Source of the DNA: Desmospora profundinema
GTDB lineage: Bacteria; Bacillota; Bacilli; Thermoactinomycetales; DSM-45169
Direction: 5' to 3'
Assembly (NCBI RefSeq): GCF_031454155.1
Contig: NZ_JAVDQG010000001.1
Coordinates: 1 to 64,000, forward strand
DNA: 64,000 nucleotides
Shown: positions 16,030 through 23,621 of the stretch, piece by piece
Layout of the letters: the number at the start of each line of letters is the position of its first letter
How positions within the stretch are numbered: the first letter of the stretch is position 1
The notes under the pieces: generated by a model
What the model was told of the DNA's origin: nothing
Seen by the model: the letters and a program-made list of their open reading frames with translations, nothing else
Database searches by the model: none
Translations under genes and position numbers: made by a program

Positions 16030-16257
16030 TCATCGGAGAGGTGGATAAGGAAAAGGTCCGCTGTTTTCTCGTTGCCGTTCATGCATTGAATGACTACTCG
16101 CATAGGCGCAATGAAGACAGACCTGTGCGCAGTGCTGGGAGTGCGGGTCGGGGTAATACATGCATTCCTGGCCGCAAAGTTCACAGACGTGAGCATAGAG
16201 GAGTATAGGAAGTGCAGGGAGCCCTTTATCCCTTACTCAGGTTGGCGCATCCTTCAT
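16030..16257 (-). pseudogene. Small Cys/His-rich protein frame with an in-frame TGA
   Basis: On the minus strand ATG 16257 reads MKDAPT, a TGA (16239-16237), then VRDKGLPALPILLYAHVCEL, CGQECMYYPDPHSQH and CAQVCLHCAYASSHSMHE to a stop at 16030. Five of the cysteines lie in CxxC or CxxxC pairs with histidines nearby, so a metal-binding protein was encoded. The TGA sits where TGG would read naturally. The start lacks a good ribosome site. It may be a dead gene related to the convergent copper-storage gene. Confidence 0.45.
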
Positions 16258-16283
16258 CCGGTAGAAAAAAACATTTTATATTT

Positions 16284-17033
16284 TCATAAGGTCCAATAAG
16301 TCCAGGTGTCAAATAGGCCCAAAAGGATTAGCACTAGTCCGGTGATTACACTGACTGTCCGGCTAAAGCGCCGTGAGCGTCGGATAACGGTGCCGTCCAG
16401 GCCGATGATCGATCCCAGGGTGACAAGCATAAGAACCGGGATCGAGGTGCCGATAGCGAAGACAGCTGGCAACACCCACCCGGCGCCATAAGAGAGGACG
16501 AAGGAGATCAGCCAGCCGAAAAACAGGGTGGCCATCGTGGGACAGAATGCCAGAGATACGGAAAAGCCCAGCAGAAAAGCGGATCGTCGTCCCCCAACCC
16601 GTAGGGACCAAGCTTTTAGACGGTCCGAAATTCCTATCCGGAACCCACGGAGCTTTAACCATCCTATCAGTAGCAATCCCGAAAGAACGAACAGGGGACC
16701 GAGTAGTTTCCGCATCCACTGGAACAGAGGAATCAAACTGGATTCCAAGGAGGTCCCAAACCAAAGGACTAAAACACCCAACAAGAGGTAGACCGATGCT
16801 TTTCCCACAAGGTAAGCGGCGGTTTCAGAGAGAATGTGGCCACCCCGGTTAGCCCGCTCCGTCAGATAAGACAAGGCAGCTGCGTTTCCAGTTAGCTGGC
16901 AGGGGGCCAGCGCCCCTATTAAACCGAGTAGAAACGCGCTCCATAGGGGACCTTGACCGGTGCTTAGATAATTTAATAGAGGAAGGCTTATGGCATTACT
17001 GATCTGACTGATCCATTCGTACATCAAGAACAC
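16284..17033 (-). CDS. CcdA/DsbD-like or TauE/SafE-family membrane protein
   Basis: About six membrane helices fill 249 residues. Two helices carry single cysteines next to prolines (GALAPCQLTGNAAALSYL and VSLAFCPTMATLFFGWL), placed symmetrically as in CcdA/ScsB thiol-disulfide transporters and in the COG2836 sulfite-exporter-like group. These proteins carry reducing power across the membrane for cytochrome or copper-protein maturation. Start ATG 17033 is preceded by a GAGGTG-type site. The nearby SCO1/SenC and copper genes fit a role in metalloprotein assembly. Confidence 0.75.
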   Translation of the reverse strand: MFLMYEWISQISNAISLPLLNYLSTGQGPLWSAFLLGLIGALAPCQLTGNAAALSYLTERANRGGHILSETAAYLVGKASVYLLLGVLVLWFGTSLESSLIPLFQWMRKLLGPLFVLSGLLLIGWLKLRGFRIGISDRLKAWSLRVGGRRSAFLLGFSVSLAFCPTMATLFFGWLISFVLSYGAGWVLPAVFAIGTSIPVLMLVTLGSIIGLDGTVIRRSRRFSRTVSVITGLVLILLGLFDTWTYWTL

Positions 17034-17203
17034 CTCGTCGTTCGTTTCCTAAGAGTCTAGCGTAAATCGTGAATAAACAATGAAGAAACTTGCTAAAGAC
17101 GTCTCATGGATCATCCCCAAACGTGTCGAAGTCTTCTATCGATACGGAAGGATCTGTGTTGGATACGTTCAGATTCCAAAGCAGATCGTTTAAAGGTGAG
17201 TGA

Positions 17204-17306
17204 CTAGGGCGTGTCTGATCAATCCGTGGCGGGATCCCGGGTCGGTATGGCTGACTTCGTTTCGTTGCAAAAAGCGCATAGCGAGACCAGGGAACGAAGT
17301 GAGAGT
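17204..17306 (-). repeat. Truncated copy of a small palindromic repeat element (copy A)
   Basis: The first 75 bases (CTAGGGCGTGTCTGATCAATCCG onward, through GGGTCGGTATGGCTG at 17239-17253 and CGTTGCAAAAAGCGCA) match the reverse complement of the copy at 30263-30397 with few differences. The copy ends abruptly inside the lgt gene and supplies that gene's false C-terminus. Confidence 0.8.
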
Positions 17307-17497
17307 ACCTCCCAAAGCCGAGCGCCTAAAATGGCTCCGATCACTACATAAAAACTCATGTCCACTACGTATTCACGATATTTGGTTCCCTTAGCCAAGT
17401 AAAAAGCGACACCTACAGCCAACAGAACAGCCATGGCAATAATAAGTCCATAGGATCTCACAGGAAAATCGCCAATATAAAATAAAACAACTTTCAT
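17219..17497 (-). pseudogene. lgt: Prolipoprotein diacylglyceryl transferase, truncated by a repeat element
   Basis: Residues 1-63 are a normal Lgt N-terminus (VVLFYIGDFPVRSYGLIIAM and a second helix ending in GAILGARLWEV). From about position 17306 the reading frame runs into repeat copy A, so the remaining 29 residues are encoded by the element. Around 200 residues including the conserved Lgt core are missing. I chose ATG 17497 with GGAGG upstream. Lgt normally lipidates lipoproteins, so another copy must exist in the genome because this window encodes several lipoproteins. Here it was probably a metal-island extra copy. Confidence 0.8.
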
Positions 17498-17534
17498 CTT
17501 TGGTAAAACCTCCATCTCCTATCATACATTAAGG

Positions 17535-17777
17535 TCAATTTGAATCGGATTTTCTTGCCCCTTTGATCGATTCCAATTCCTTCATTAGATGATGATTTTG
17601 CTCCATTAATTCACCCATCCGAATCTGAAGGGATTGTAATTCCTGTGGTGAAATTTCCGGTTGTTCTTTTGTAACTCTTTCGCCTTTCTGGGCGCTGTCT
17701 TTGTGAAACATCCCCCTCATACAAAAGATCATCATCAAGGGGCAGGCAAGAAGACCTAAGATCGTCAACCATTCCAT
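17535..17777 (-). CDS. DUF2933-like small membrane protein with coiled-coil tail
   Basis: One N-terminal membrane helix contains LLACPLMMIFCMRGMF, whose Cys-Pro and Met cluster are typical of DUF2933 proteins that travel with copper-resistance genes. The cytoplasmic part (ELQSLQIRMGELMEQNHHLMKELE) forms a short coiled coil. ATG 17777 is preceded by AAGAGGAG. It lies upstream of the broken lgt gene on the same strand, which suggests a former operon. Confidence 0.65.
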   Translation of the reverse strand: MEWLTILGLLACPLMMIFCMRGMFHKDSAQKGERVTKEQPEISPQELQSLQIRMGELMEQNHHLMKELESIKGARKSDSN

Positions 17778-17869
17778 TCCTTTCACTCCTCTTACTCAAT
17801 ACTGGTATGGAAAGCACCAGTGCACGATGGCCGGACACTGGTGCTTTTAATAAAAGTCGGACACAGGTG

Positions 17870-18037
17870 CTATTTTCTTAAAATTTCCTTTGTATTCTCA
17901 TATTCTTCAATTGAAATTTCCCCGCGGGCCAACCGTATTTTTAACAGATCCAGGGGGCTTACGTTTGGGTCGGCCTCCCGAGGGGATTCTTGTGTATGGT
18001 TTTTATACTGTTTAGAAGACAGTCCGCAACATCCCAC
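17870..18037 (-). CDS. Short SHOCT-domain protein
   Basis: A GTG start at 18037, with AAGAAGG upstream, opens a 55-residue protein. It begins MGCCGLSSKQYKNH and ends with DPNVSPLDLLKIRLARGEIS and IEEYENTKEILRK, a clear SHOCT oligomerisation domain (LLKIRLARGEIxxEEYE). Such short proteins accompany metal-resistance and membrane genes. The CC pair at the N-terminus could bind metal or carry a lipid. It follows the Met-rich gene by 14 bases on the same strand. Confidence 0.7.
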   Translation of the reverse strand: MGCCGLSSKQYKNHTQESPREADPNVSPLDLLKIRLARGEISIEEYENTKEILRK

Positions 18038-18051
18038 TTGGCATGGCCTTC

Positions 18052-18279
18052 TTAGTTTTTATTGTCCTCCCCATACGTTTTCATGACTTGAGCACAATCC
18101 TCCATCATCTGTTTTCCTTGGGGGGAATCCATGGCATCCATCATGTTCATCATACTGCCGTTCATCATCCCGGACATTCCATTGCCGGAATCCGTTTGAT
18201 TGGCCAACGTAACCGGTACTGCAATCAACAGGGCTGCCACAGCAAGAGACGACAGCATCAGAATGATTTTCCTTTTCAT
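18052..18279 (-). CDS. Secreted methionine-rich small protein
   Basis: A signal peptide (MKRKIILMLSSLAVAALLIA, cleavage likely after TLA) precedes a 50-residue mature part rich in methionine (NGMSGMMNGSMMNMMDAMD) with one cysteine. Met-rich motifs bind Cu(I) outside the cell, so periplasm-side copper buffering is inferred. GGAGGGATACC precedes the start. It heads a minus-strand set with the SHOCT and DUF2933-like genes. Confidence 0.65.
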   Translation of the reverse strand: MKRKIILMLSSLAVAALLIAVPVTLANQTDSGNGMSGMMNGSMMNMMDAMDSPQGKQMMEDCAQVMKTYGEDNKN

Positions 18280-18500
18280 TGGTATCCCTCCTTTCAGTGT
18301 TCATGTATCACCTTAACAAGAAGAGTTGTTCAATTTTTGATGAAAAAATGAAGAGGGTTGGTAATTTTTGTGATGAGATCAACGGTTCGTTGTCTTTACC
18401 TTACCAATGGGATATGGATTAGGTATGGAGACTCCTGTTTTTTGAAATCCATTCAGGGCAAAATAATCGCAGTATACAAAAACATAAAGGAAGTAATCCC
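18280..18500. other. Divergent intergenic region
   Basis: The gap separates the minus-strand Met-rich gene from a plus-strand small membrane gene and must contain both promoters. I see no convincing paired -35/-10 boxes or operator palindrome. Confidence 0.4.
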
Positions 18501-18632
18501 ATGGATGAAATGCTTTATCTCGTGGCTTTGGTTGTTGGCATCATCGGCGGACTCGCTTTGTGGCGTTATGCAAAAACCGAGCGACGTGAATTGATCCGTA
18601 TGATTCGAAATCGCAGAAATAAAAAAAGGTAG
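18501..18632 (+). CDS. Very small membrane protein
   Basis: A 43-residue protein starts at ATG 18501 after AAAGGAAG. It has one membrane helix (LYLVALVVGIIGGLALW) and a basic tail (RRELIRMIRNRRNKKR). No family is recognised. It is followed nine bases later by a carbonic-anhydrase-like fragment. Confidence 0.5.
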   Translation: MDEMLYLVALVVGIIGGLALWRYAKTERRELIRMIRNRRNKKR

Positions 18633-18641
18633 TACCCAGGA

Positions 18642-18833
18642 ATGGACGACGTAGACGCCGCTTGTCTGGCTGCAGTGGAAACCCTTCGTCATTTCCCGCT
18701 CTTTCGTAAAAAGGTTGTCGTCCATGGATATGTCTACGAGGTGGAATCAGGGGCGTTACGCATCCCGTATCACCAAATTGAGGATCGAGTGGATACGGCG
18801 CGTGAAACAGCCAAGGGCACATGGGGTGGATAA
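18642..18833 (+). pseudogene. Beta-carbonic anhydrase C-terminal fragment
   Basis: The 63 residues contain ACLAAVETLRHFPLFRKKVV followed by VHGYVYEVESGAL. This is the order found at the C-terminal end of beta-class carbonic anhydrases (helix with LRxxPxLP, then VHGxxYDxxTGxL). The zinc-binding Cys and His-xx-Cys that should lie about 100 residues earlier are absent upstream. It is most likely a truncated remnant, though it keeps a possible start. A strong terminator follows. Confidence 0.5.
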
Positions 18834-18863
18834 CAACGGACATCTATTCCATAGAACCGAAAA

Positions 18864-18905
18864 AATAACCGGCCTCCTGATCGGTAGGGAGTGCCGGTTA
18901 TTTGC
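18864..18905 (+). terminator. Rho-independent terminator
   Basis: A perfect 10-bp stem (AATAACCGGC / GCCGGTTATT) with a 19-base loop ends in TTATTTG. Confidence 0.75.
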
Positions 18906-19074
18906 GTCTACTCCCGTGGGATACTTAAATGAATACTTCTTCATGACCCACCAATGATGCGCATCAAAGAAGAACGGTGGAATTATCATCCTTTTGTTCC
19001 CTCATATTTTTATCAAATTTACTAAGTACAATGGAAGCAGCAACCATGTACGAACTCGATAACGGGGGATGTCT

Positions 19075-19779
19075 ATGAAGAAAACGCAGATCCTCATCGT
19101 CGATGATGAAAGCAACATGCGCAATCTTCTCCGCCTGTACCTAACTCAAAACGGCTTTGATGTGATGGAGGCGGATAACGGTTTCAACGCTTTGGAGTTG
19201 ATGGATCAAGAGTCGTTTGACTTGATCATACTGGATCTGATGATGCCGGGTATGGATGGATGGGAAGTCTGCTCCCAAATCCGCGAAACCCGGCAAACAC
19301 CGATTTTGATGCTGACCGCCCGCACAGAGACCCAGGATCGGGTAAGGGGATTAAATATCGGGGCTGATGACTATCTGGTTAAACCCTTTGAACCGGAAGA
19401 GTTAATCGCCCGTGTTCATGCGTTGCTCAGACGCTCCCAATTGACCGAAGCTGCCAAGGAACAGCCGAAAAAAATCAAACGGAAAGAGATGACGATCGAT
19501 CCGGAGAGCAGGCAAGTGTTCATCCTGGACCGTCCCGTCAAGTTGACACCGAAAGAATTTGATCTGCTGCTGTTCCTCGCGAGTCGTTCTCAGAAAGTAT
19601 TCAGTCGGGACATGCTGTTGGACCATATTTGGGGAAGCGATTATTTCGGGGATATCCGCACGGTGGATACTCACGTCAAAGTCATCCGTGAAAAACTTCG
19701 AAAAGCGGGGCTGTCCGATTCGCCCATCCGTACCGTATGGGGAGTCGGCTATCAATTCCAAGGACATGAACATTCATGA
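19075..19779 (+). CDS. OmpR-family response regulator of the copper island
   Basis: The receiver has DDE at residues 10-12, phospho-acceptor D54 in IILDLMMPGMDGWEV, and the Lys of DDYLVKPFEPEELIA. The effector is an OmpR-type winged helix (LTPKEFDLLLFLASRSQKVFSR, DTHVKVIREKLRKAG, VWGVGYQF). ATG 19075 is chosen over 19069 because the GGGGG ribosome site abuts 19069. The stop overlaps the kinase start by four bases. It heads a run of co-directional genes ending with CopA, so it probably reports metal or envelope stress. Confidence 0.93.
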   Translation: MKKTQILIVDDESNMRNLLRLYLTQNGFDVMEADNGFNALELMDQESFDLIILDLMMPGMDGWEVCSQIRETRQTPILMLTARTETQDRVRGLNIGADDYLVKPFEPEELIARVHALLRRSQLTEAAKEQPKKIKRKEMTIDPESRQVFILDRPVKLTPKEFDLLLFLASRSQKVFSRDMLLDHIWGSDYFGDIRTVDTHVKVIREKLRKAGLSDSPIRTVWGVGYQFQGHEHS

Positions 19780-21194
19780 GATCGAATCGAATCGTTTTCA
19801 AATTGGGCGGCACCATTATGCTTCTGTTCATCATGGTGTTGCTGCCTCTGGGCTTTGTTTTTAACCAAATTGTTTCCGGGTTTTATTACGGCCAGGTACG
19901 GGAGGATATCGATCACTTATCTGCCCGTTACGCTCAATCCATCGCCGAATCCCCCGATCCGATGACCATCCACATGGTGGAAATGATGGCCCGATTTTCA
20001 GAAGTAAAATTGTATATCGTGGATGACCGGGGAACCATCAAAGCCCGTTCCAACGTACTGGGCTTGCCTAAAAATGCGGTTTCCGATCAGGAATTATCAG
20101 CCCTGTCGCGCGGGGAATCCATCAAGAAAATCGATCAGGACCCCGCTTCAGGGAACCGATTTCTGGTCTCCGGCCATCCGATCTTTCGCGGACAAGACTT
20201 TTATGGCGGCGTTTATGTATTATCTTCCATCGATCGGATCGACCAATCGCTCCAAATCGTGCGGAACCTGCTGATACTTTCCGGGATGGGCGTCTTTTTT
20301 CTGGCTCTCGGATTGACATGGGTTTTATCCAGAAAACTGTCGGATCCGCTCATCCAGATGAAACGAGCGACCCGGCAAATCGCCAAAGGGGATCTGTCCG
20401 CCAGGGTGAAGGTGCCATCCGAAGATGAGATCGGAGCGCTGGCTCAAGCCATCAATGACATGGCCTTGGATCTTCAGCAAACCCGCACCACGCAGAAGGA
20501 ATTTTTCGCAAACGTTTCCCATGAATTAAGGACACCCATCACTTATTTGGAGGGGTATGCCAAAGTCTTGAAAGAGGGGCTGTATCAAAGCGAGGAAGAA
20601 AAGGAGCAATACCTGGAGATCATTCGCCACGAATCAAAACGGCTAACCCGTTTGGTACAGGATTTATCCGATCTCTCCAAGATGGAATCGGGCCAACTGG
20701 AACTGCATTTCGAATGGATCGACCTGGCGGAAGTCGTACAGAATGCGGTCCGAAAAACGAAATTCAAAGCGGAAGAAAAAGATCTGGAGCTACACGTTCA
20801 AATTCCGGACGATCTACCTGCCGTCTATGCCGACGGCTTTCGAATGGAACAGATCTTCATCAACTTATTGGACAATGCGATCCGGTATACGGAAACAGGG
20901 AGTATTGGGGTTCAATTAAACGTCGACCGGGATCAGGTAACCATCCATATCAAAGATACAGGGATCGGGATTCCGGAAGAGGAGCTCCCATACCTGTTTG
21001 AACGTTTTTACCGGGTGGACAAATCGCGGTCCAGACAATACGGAGGAAGCGGACTGGGGTTGGCGATTGTGAAGCAGTTGGTCGATCTTCATGGGGGAAG
21101 AATCGAAGTGTCCAGTCAGATGGGGAAGGGGACCCGGGTTACCATTATCCTGTCGTTTCGACACCACCCCGGAGGAGAGGAGAAACACACATGA
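19776..21194 (+). CDS. Sensor histidine kinase with extracytoplasmic sensor domain
   Basis: A first membrane helix (about residues 12-34), an outside domain of about 130 residues and a second helix (about 165-187) are followed by HAMP. Phospho-acceptor H249 lies in FFANVSHELRTPITYLEGY, and the ATPase domain has NLLDNAIRY, DTGIGIPEEELPYLFERFYR and GSGLGLAIV. The outer part has the VKLYIVDDRG and GGVYVLSSID pattern of a PAS-like CACHE fold. It overlaps the regulator before it and the small membrane gene after it, so three genes are tightly coupled. Confidence 0.93.
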   Translation: MRSNRIVFKLGGTIMLLFIMVLLPLGFVFNQIVSGFYYGQVREDIDHLSARYAQSIAESPDPMTIHMVEMMARFSEVKLYIVDDRGTIKARSNVLGLPKNAVSDQELSALSRGESIKKIDQDPASGNRFLVSGHPIFRGQDFYGGVYVLSSIDRIDQSLQIVRNLLILSGMGVFFLALGLTWVLSRKLSDPLIQMKRATRQIAKGDLSARVKVPSEDEIGALAQAINDMALDLQQTRTTQKEFFANVSHELRTPITYLEGYAKVLKEGLYQSEEEKEQYLEIIRHESKRLTRLVQDLSDLSKMESGQLELHFEWIDLAEVVQNAVRKTKFKAEEKDLELHVQIPDDLPAVYADGFRMEQIFINLLDNAIRYTETGSIGVQLNVDRDQVTIHIKDTGIGIPEEELPYLFERFYRVDKSRSRQYGGSGLGLAIVKQLVDLHGGRIEVSSQMGKGTRVTIILSFRHHPGGEEKHT

Positions 21195-21388
21195 AATGGA
21201 TCGAATGGTTGGTTGTTTTATCTCTGGTTGCCATCGGGCTAGCTTGTTTAACCATGTCCGCGACTGCATTTTTGGATACCCCTTCGATTCAACCGTACCT
21301 TCATATGTTAGTTCGGATCTGTCTCTGGATCGGCTTACCCGTTCTGGTTGTTGGTTTGGGGTATTGGATTTGGAGATGGAAAAGATAG
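21191..21388 (+). CDS. Small two-helix membrane protein coupled to the sensor kinase
   Basis: The ATG overlaps the kinase stop (ATGA). Two hydrophobic helices (WLVVLSLVAIGLACLTMSA and ICLWIGLPVLVVGLGYWIW) make up the 65 residues. It could modulate the kinase or add to the membrane metal machinery. No family is recognised. Confidence 0.65.
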   Translation: MKWIEWLVVLSLVAIGLACLTMSATAFLDTPSIQPYLHMLVRICLWIGLPVLVVGLGYWIWRWKR

Positions 21389-21410
21389 GATAGGAAGGAG
21401 GTGAAATAAC

Positions 21411-21623
21411 GTGCCGATGATGGATTGGGGAGGGATGCTCGTGATGATGATTTTCTGGGTTTTGCTCATCGGTTTAGCTGTTTATGGTGTCGTTGTAATC
21501 ATAACTAAGGGGTTTGGGAAAAAGGAGAATACGTCTCTCCGGATTCTCGAGGAACGGTTTGCTCGAGGTGAAATCGATGCCGACGAGTATCAACAAAGAA
21601 AGGAGGTCTTAGAGAAAAAATAA
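21411..21623 (+). CDS. SHOCT-domain small membrane protein
   Basis: GTG 21411 follows GGAAGGAGGTG. The first half is a Met-rich membrane helix (MMDWGGMLVMMIFWVLLIG) and the second half is a SHOCT domain (SLRILEERFARGEIDADEYQQRKEVLE). This layout is common beside CopA-type ATPases. It is the second SHOCT protein of the island, after 17870. Confidence 0.8.
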   Translation: MPMMDWGGMLVMMIFWVLLIGLAVYGVVVIITKGFGKKENTSLRILEERFARGEIDADEYQQRKEVLEKK

Positions 21624-21649
21624 CCGATACCGTTTCGATGGGGGGGTCG

Positions 21650-21865
21650 ATGGGCAAATGGTTTGCGACTTTTTACGACATGTGGATGGGTCCGTTGGAG
21701 CGGAAAGCGTTTGATCGGATACGGAAAAAGCTTGGTAAAAGCTCGGGGAAAGGGTGTTGGAGATCGGCTCAGGAAACGGTTGTTGCCATCGAACCGGAAC
21801 CGGCGATCATCGAAGCAACAATTCAACAACAGGTTGAATCAGGGTGGGATCTGGAGGAGAGAACC
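21650..21865 (+). pseudogene. Internally deleted class I methyltransferase remnant
   Basis: From ATG 21650 the sequence reads MGKWFATFYDMWMGPLERKA, the start of a small SAM-dependent methyltransferase family. The SAM-binding VLEIGSGNG is then visible in a shifted frame at about 21755-21780. VVAIEPEPAIIEATIQQ follows in the original frame. The pieces show a deletion plus frameshift in the Rossmann core, and the rest of the enzyme is absent. By chance the frame stays open into the SCO gene, which would give an N-terminally extended 289-residue product if read through. Confidence 0.7.
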
Positions 21866-22507
21866 ATGAAAAGAAAACAGATGAAGATCATGATTGGGGC
21901 CATGGGCCTCTTAGCAGTGATGGCACTGGTTATTGGTTTTATTGCCTGGGAAAAAACACGTTCGACGGATCAATCCCCTAACCAGGAATCCCCACAGTCC
22001 GTCCTCAACTGGGATGTACCTTCGTTTCAATTTACGGATCAACACGGTCAACCCTTCGGCCTGTCGGATTTAGAGGGGAAAGTATGGGTGGCAGATATGG
22101 TATTGACCGAGTGTCGGGATATTTGTCCGGTATTAACGAGTAATATGGCACAGCTGCAAAAAAGGCTGGCCGAAGAGGGTGTAGAGGCACAGCTGGTGAC
22201 TTTTAGTGTCGATCCGGAAACGGATACTCCTGACGTGTTAAAACAATACGGGGAGACATTCGGTGCCGATTTCGACAATTGGCGTTTTCTGACCAACCAG
22301 GACTTCGAAAAGATGAAACAGTTTATCGAATCCACATTTAACGTACCCGTCGAGCACAACCATGACCCTGATGCCACCTCTCCCGTGATGCATTCAGGTC
22401 GCTTCTTCCTGGTGGATTCCACCGGAAAAGTGGTGAAGCTGTACGACGGTGCGGAGCCGAATTATGACCAAATCATCCAGGATATAAAGGAACTGCAATC
22501 TAAGTAG
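21866..22507 (+). CDS. SCO1/SenC-family copper chaperone
   Basis: ATG 21866 after GGAGGAGA gives a 213-residue membrane-anchored thioredoxin-fold protein. One N-terminal helix (IMIGAMGLLAVMALVIGFIA) anchors it outside. Copper ligands are C83 and C87 in TECRDICPVL and H176 in SPVMHSGRF, all conserved as in SCO proteins that deliver Cu to the CuA site of cytochrome oxidase. The extension from 21638 is a methyltransferase remnant and should not be counted. A HNHD cluster just before H176 could add copper affinity. Confidence 0.9.
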   Translation: MKRKQMKIMIGAMGLLAVMALVIGFIAWEKTRSTDQSPNQESPQSVLNWDVPSFQFTDQHGQPFGLSDLEGKVWVADMVLTECRDICPVLTSNMAQLQKRLAEEGVEAQLVTFSVDPETDTPDVLKQYGETFGADFDNWRFLTNQDFEKMKQFIESTFNVPVEHNHDPDATSPVMHSGRFFLVDSTGKVVKLYDGAEPNYDQIIQDIKELQSK

Positions 22508-22680
22508 TGCTTGCATCCAACGGATAAACGATGATTATTTAAAGGCCTCATGTTGATCTTTATGAAGTTTTGACGGATTTGCCTTTGATCTGGCCAAACA
22601 GAACCATTGGTGAAAACCGTAAGATAAATGAACCGACAGCAAATATGAAGAAATGACCCCAGTAAGGAGTGAAACACGCG
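22508..22680 (+). other. Short intergenic region
   Basis: There is no gene. A TTGACG at about 22573 and AT-rich sequence downstream could be a weak promoter for the lipoprotein/CopA pair. No terminator is clear after the SCO gene. Confidence 0.3.
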
Positions 22681-23583
22681 ATGACTCGTTGGATATTAGT
22701 AGCTTTGGCAACCCTTTTGTTGTTATCGGCGTGCAGTAACGGAACCCCTGATACGTTCCAGGCAAAACATATCCATGGATTTGCTTATACAGCGGAGGGT
22801 GAAAAATTGCTGACCGCCACCCATGATGGTCTGTATGCCTACCACGGTGGGAAATGGTCGGGTCCAATCGGGGAACCGCACGATCTCATGGGATTTTCCT
22901 TAACGAAAAAGGGGATTTACAGCAGTGGGCATCCGGCGCCGGATTCTGACAAACCGAATCCCTTGGGACTCATTAAAAGTACGAATGAAGGGGAAACATG
23001 GAAAACCATTGATTTTGAAGGGCAATCGGATTTCCATCAAATGACCGCTGGATTTCAAACCGGAACGTTGTATGTGATGAATGAACATCTCAACGACAAA
23101 ATGGACAGAGGGTTTTACGTCTCTTTCAATGGAGGAGAATCCTGGGATTCATCCTCATTAAATGGGGTACAGGGAAATTTGCTTACGTTGGAGGCTCATC
23201 CGACTCGTGAAAAAGAAGTGGCATTGGGTACGGATTTCGGACTGTTCGTCTCCCGGGATGCCGGTGAAAAAGTGAACAAGATCGATGGCGGTCTGCAAGC
23301 GACGGCCTTGCTTTTTGACCGGAACCAGCCGGATTTCTTGTGGGTAGGGGGGTATACCAAGCAACCTATCCTAGTTCTATACAACATGCAAACGAAACAA
23401 AAAAAGACCGTCACTCTCCCCTTTGAAGACCCGGAGGATGCCGTTCAGTTTATCGCTCAAAACCCAACAAATCCAAAAGAAATAGCCATCGCTACCTTTA
23501 AGAAGAATATTTACACGAGTCAAGATGGCGGCCAAACTTGGAAGTCCATCATGAAAGATGGCGAGTCCATTCCAACAGGCTGA
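22681..23583 (+). CDS. Beta-propeller (BNR/sialidase-like) lipoprotein, F510_1955 glycosylhydrolase-like family
   Basis: A lipobox (LLLLSACS) marks a lipoprotein of 300 residues. The mature part has several Asp-box-like repeats (STNEGETWKTI, SFNGGESWDS, SRDAGEKVN, SQDGGQTWKSI) and an early HIHGFAYT. This is the pattern of the family annotated as F510_1955 glycosylhydrolases, which is common beside copper ATPases in Bacillales. Glycosidase activity is not proven for it. ATG 22681 is chosen because TAAGGAG at 22663-22669 overlaps the alternative GTG 22669. Confidence 0.75.
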   Translation: MTRWILVALATLLLLSACSNGTPDTFQAKHIHGFAYTAEGEKLLTATHDGLYAYHGGKWSGPIGEPHDLMGFSLTKKGIYSSGHPAPDSDKPNPLGLIKSTNEGETWKTIDFEGQSDFHQMTAGFQTGTLYVMNEHLNDKMDRGFYVSFNGGESWDSSSLNGVQGNLLTLEAHPTREKEVALGTDFGLFVSRDAGEKVNKIDGGLQATALLFDRNQPDFLWVGGYTKQPILVLYNMQTKQKKTVTLPFEDPEDAVQFIAQNPTNPKEIAIATFKKNIYTSQDGGQTWKSIMKDGESIPTG

Positions 23584-23621
23584 TTAGAATCACCATAAAC
23601 CGACGGAAGGAGGCTAAGTAA

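Noticed and set aside
17080-17193. 37-codon frame upstream of repeat copy A
   Set aside because: No ribosome site is present and the product (MKKLAKDVSWIIP...) matches nothing I know. It may be debris and is not listed as a gene.
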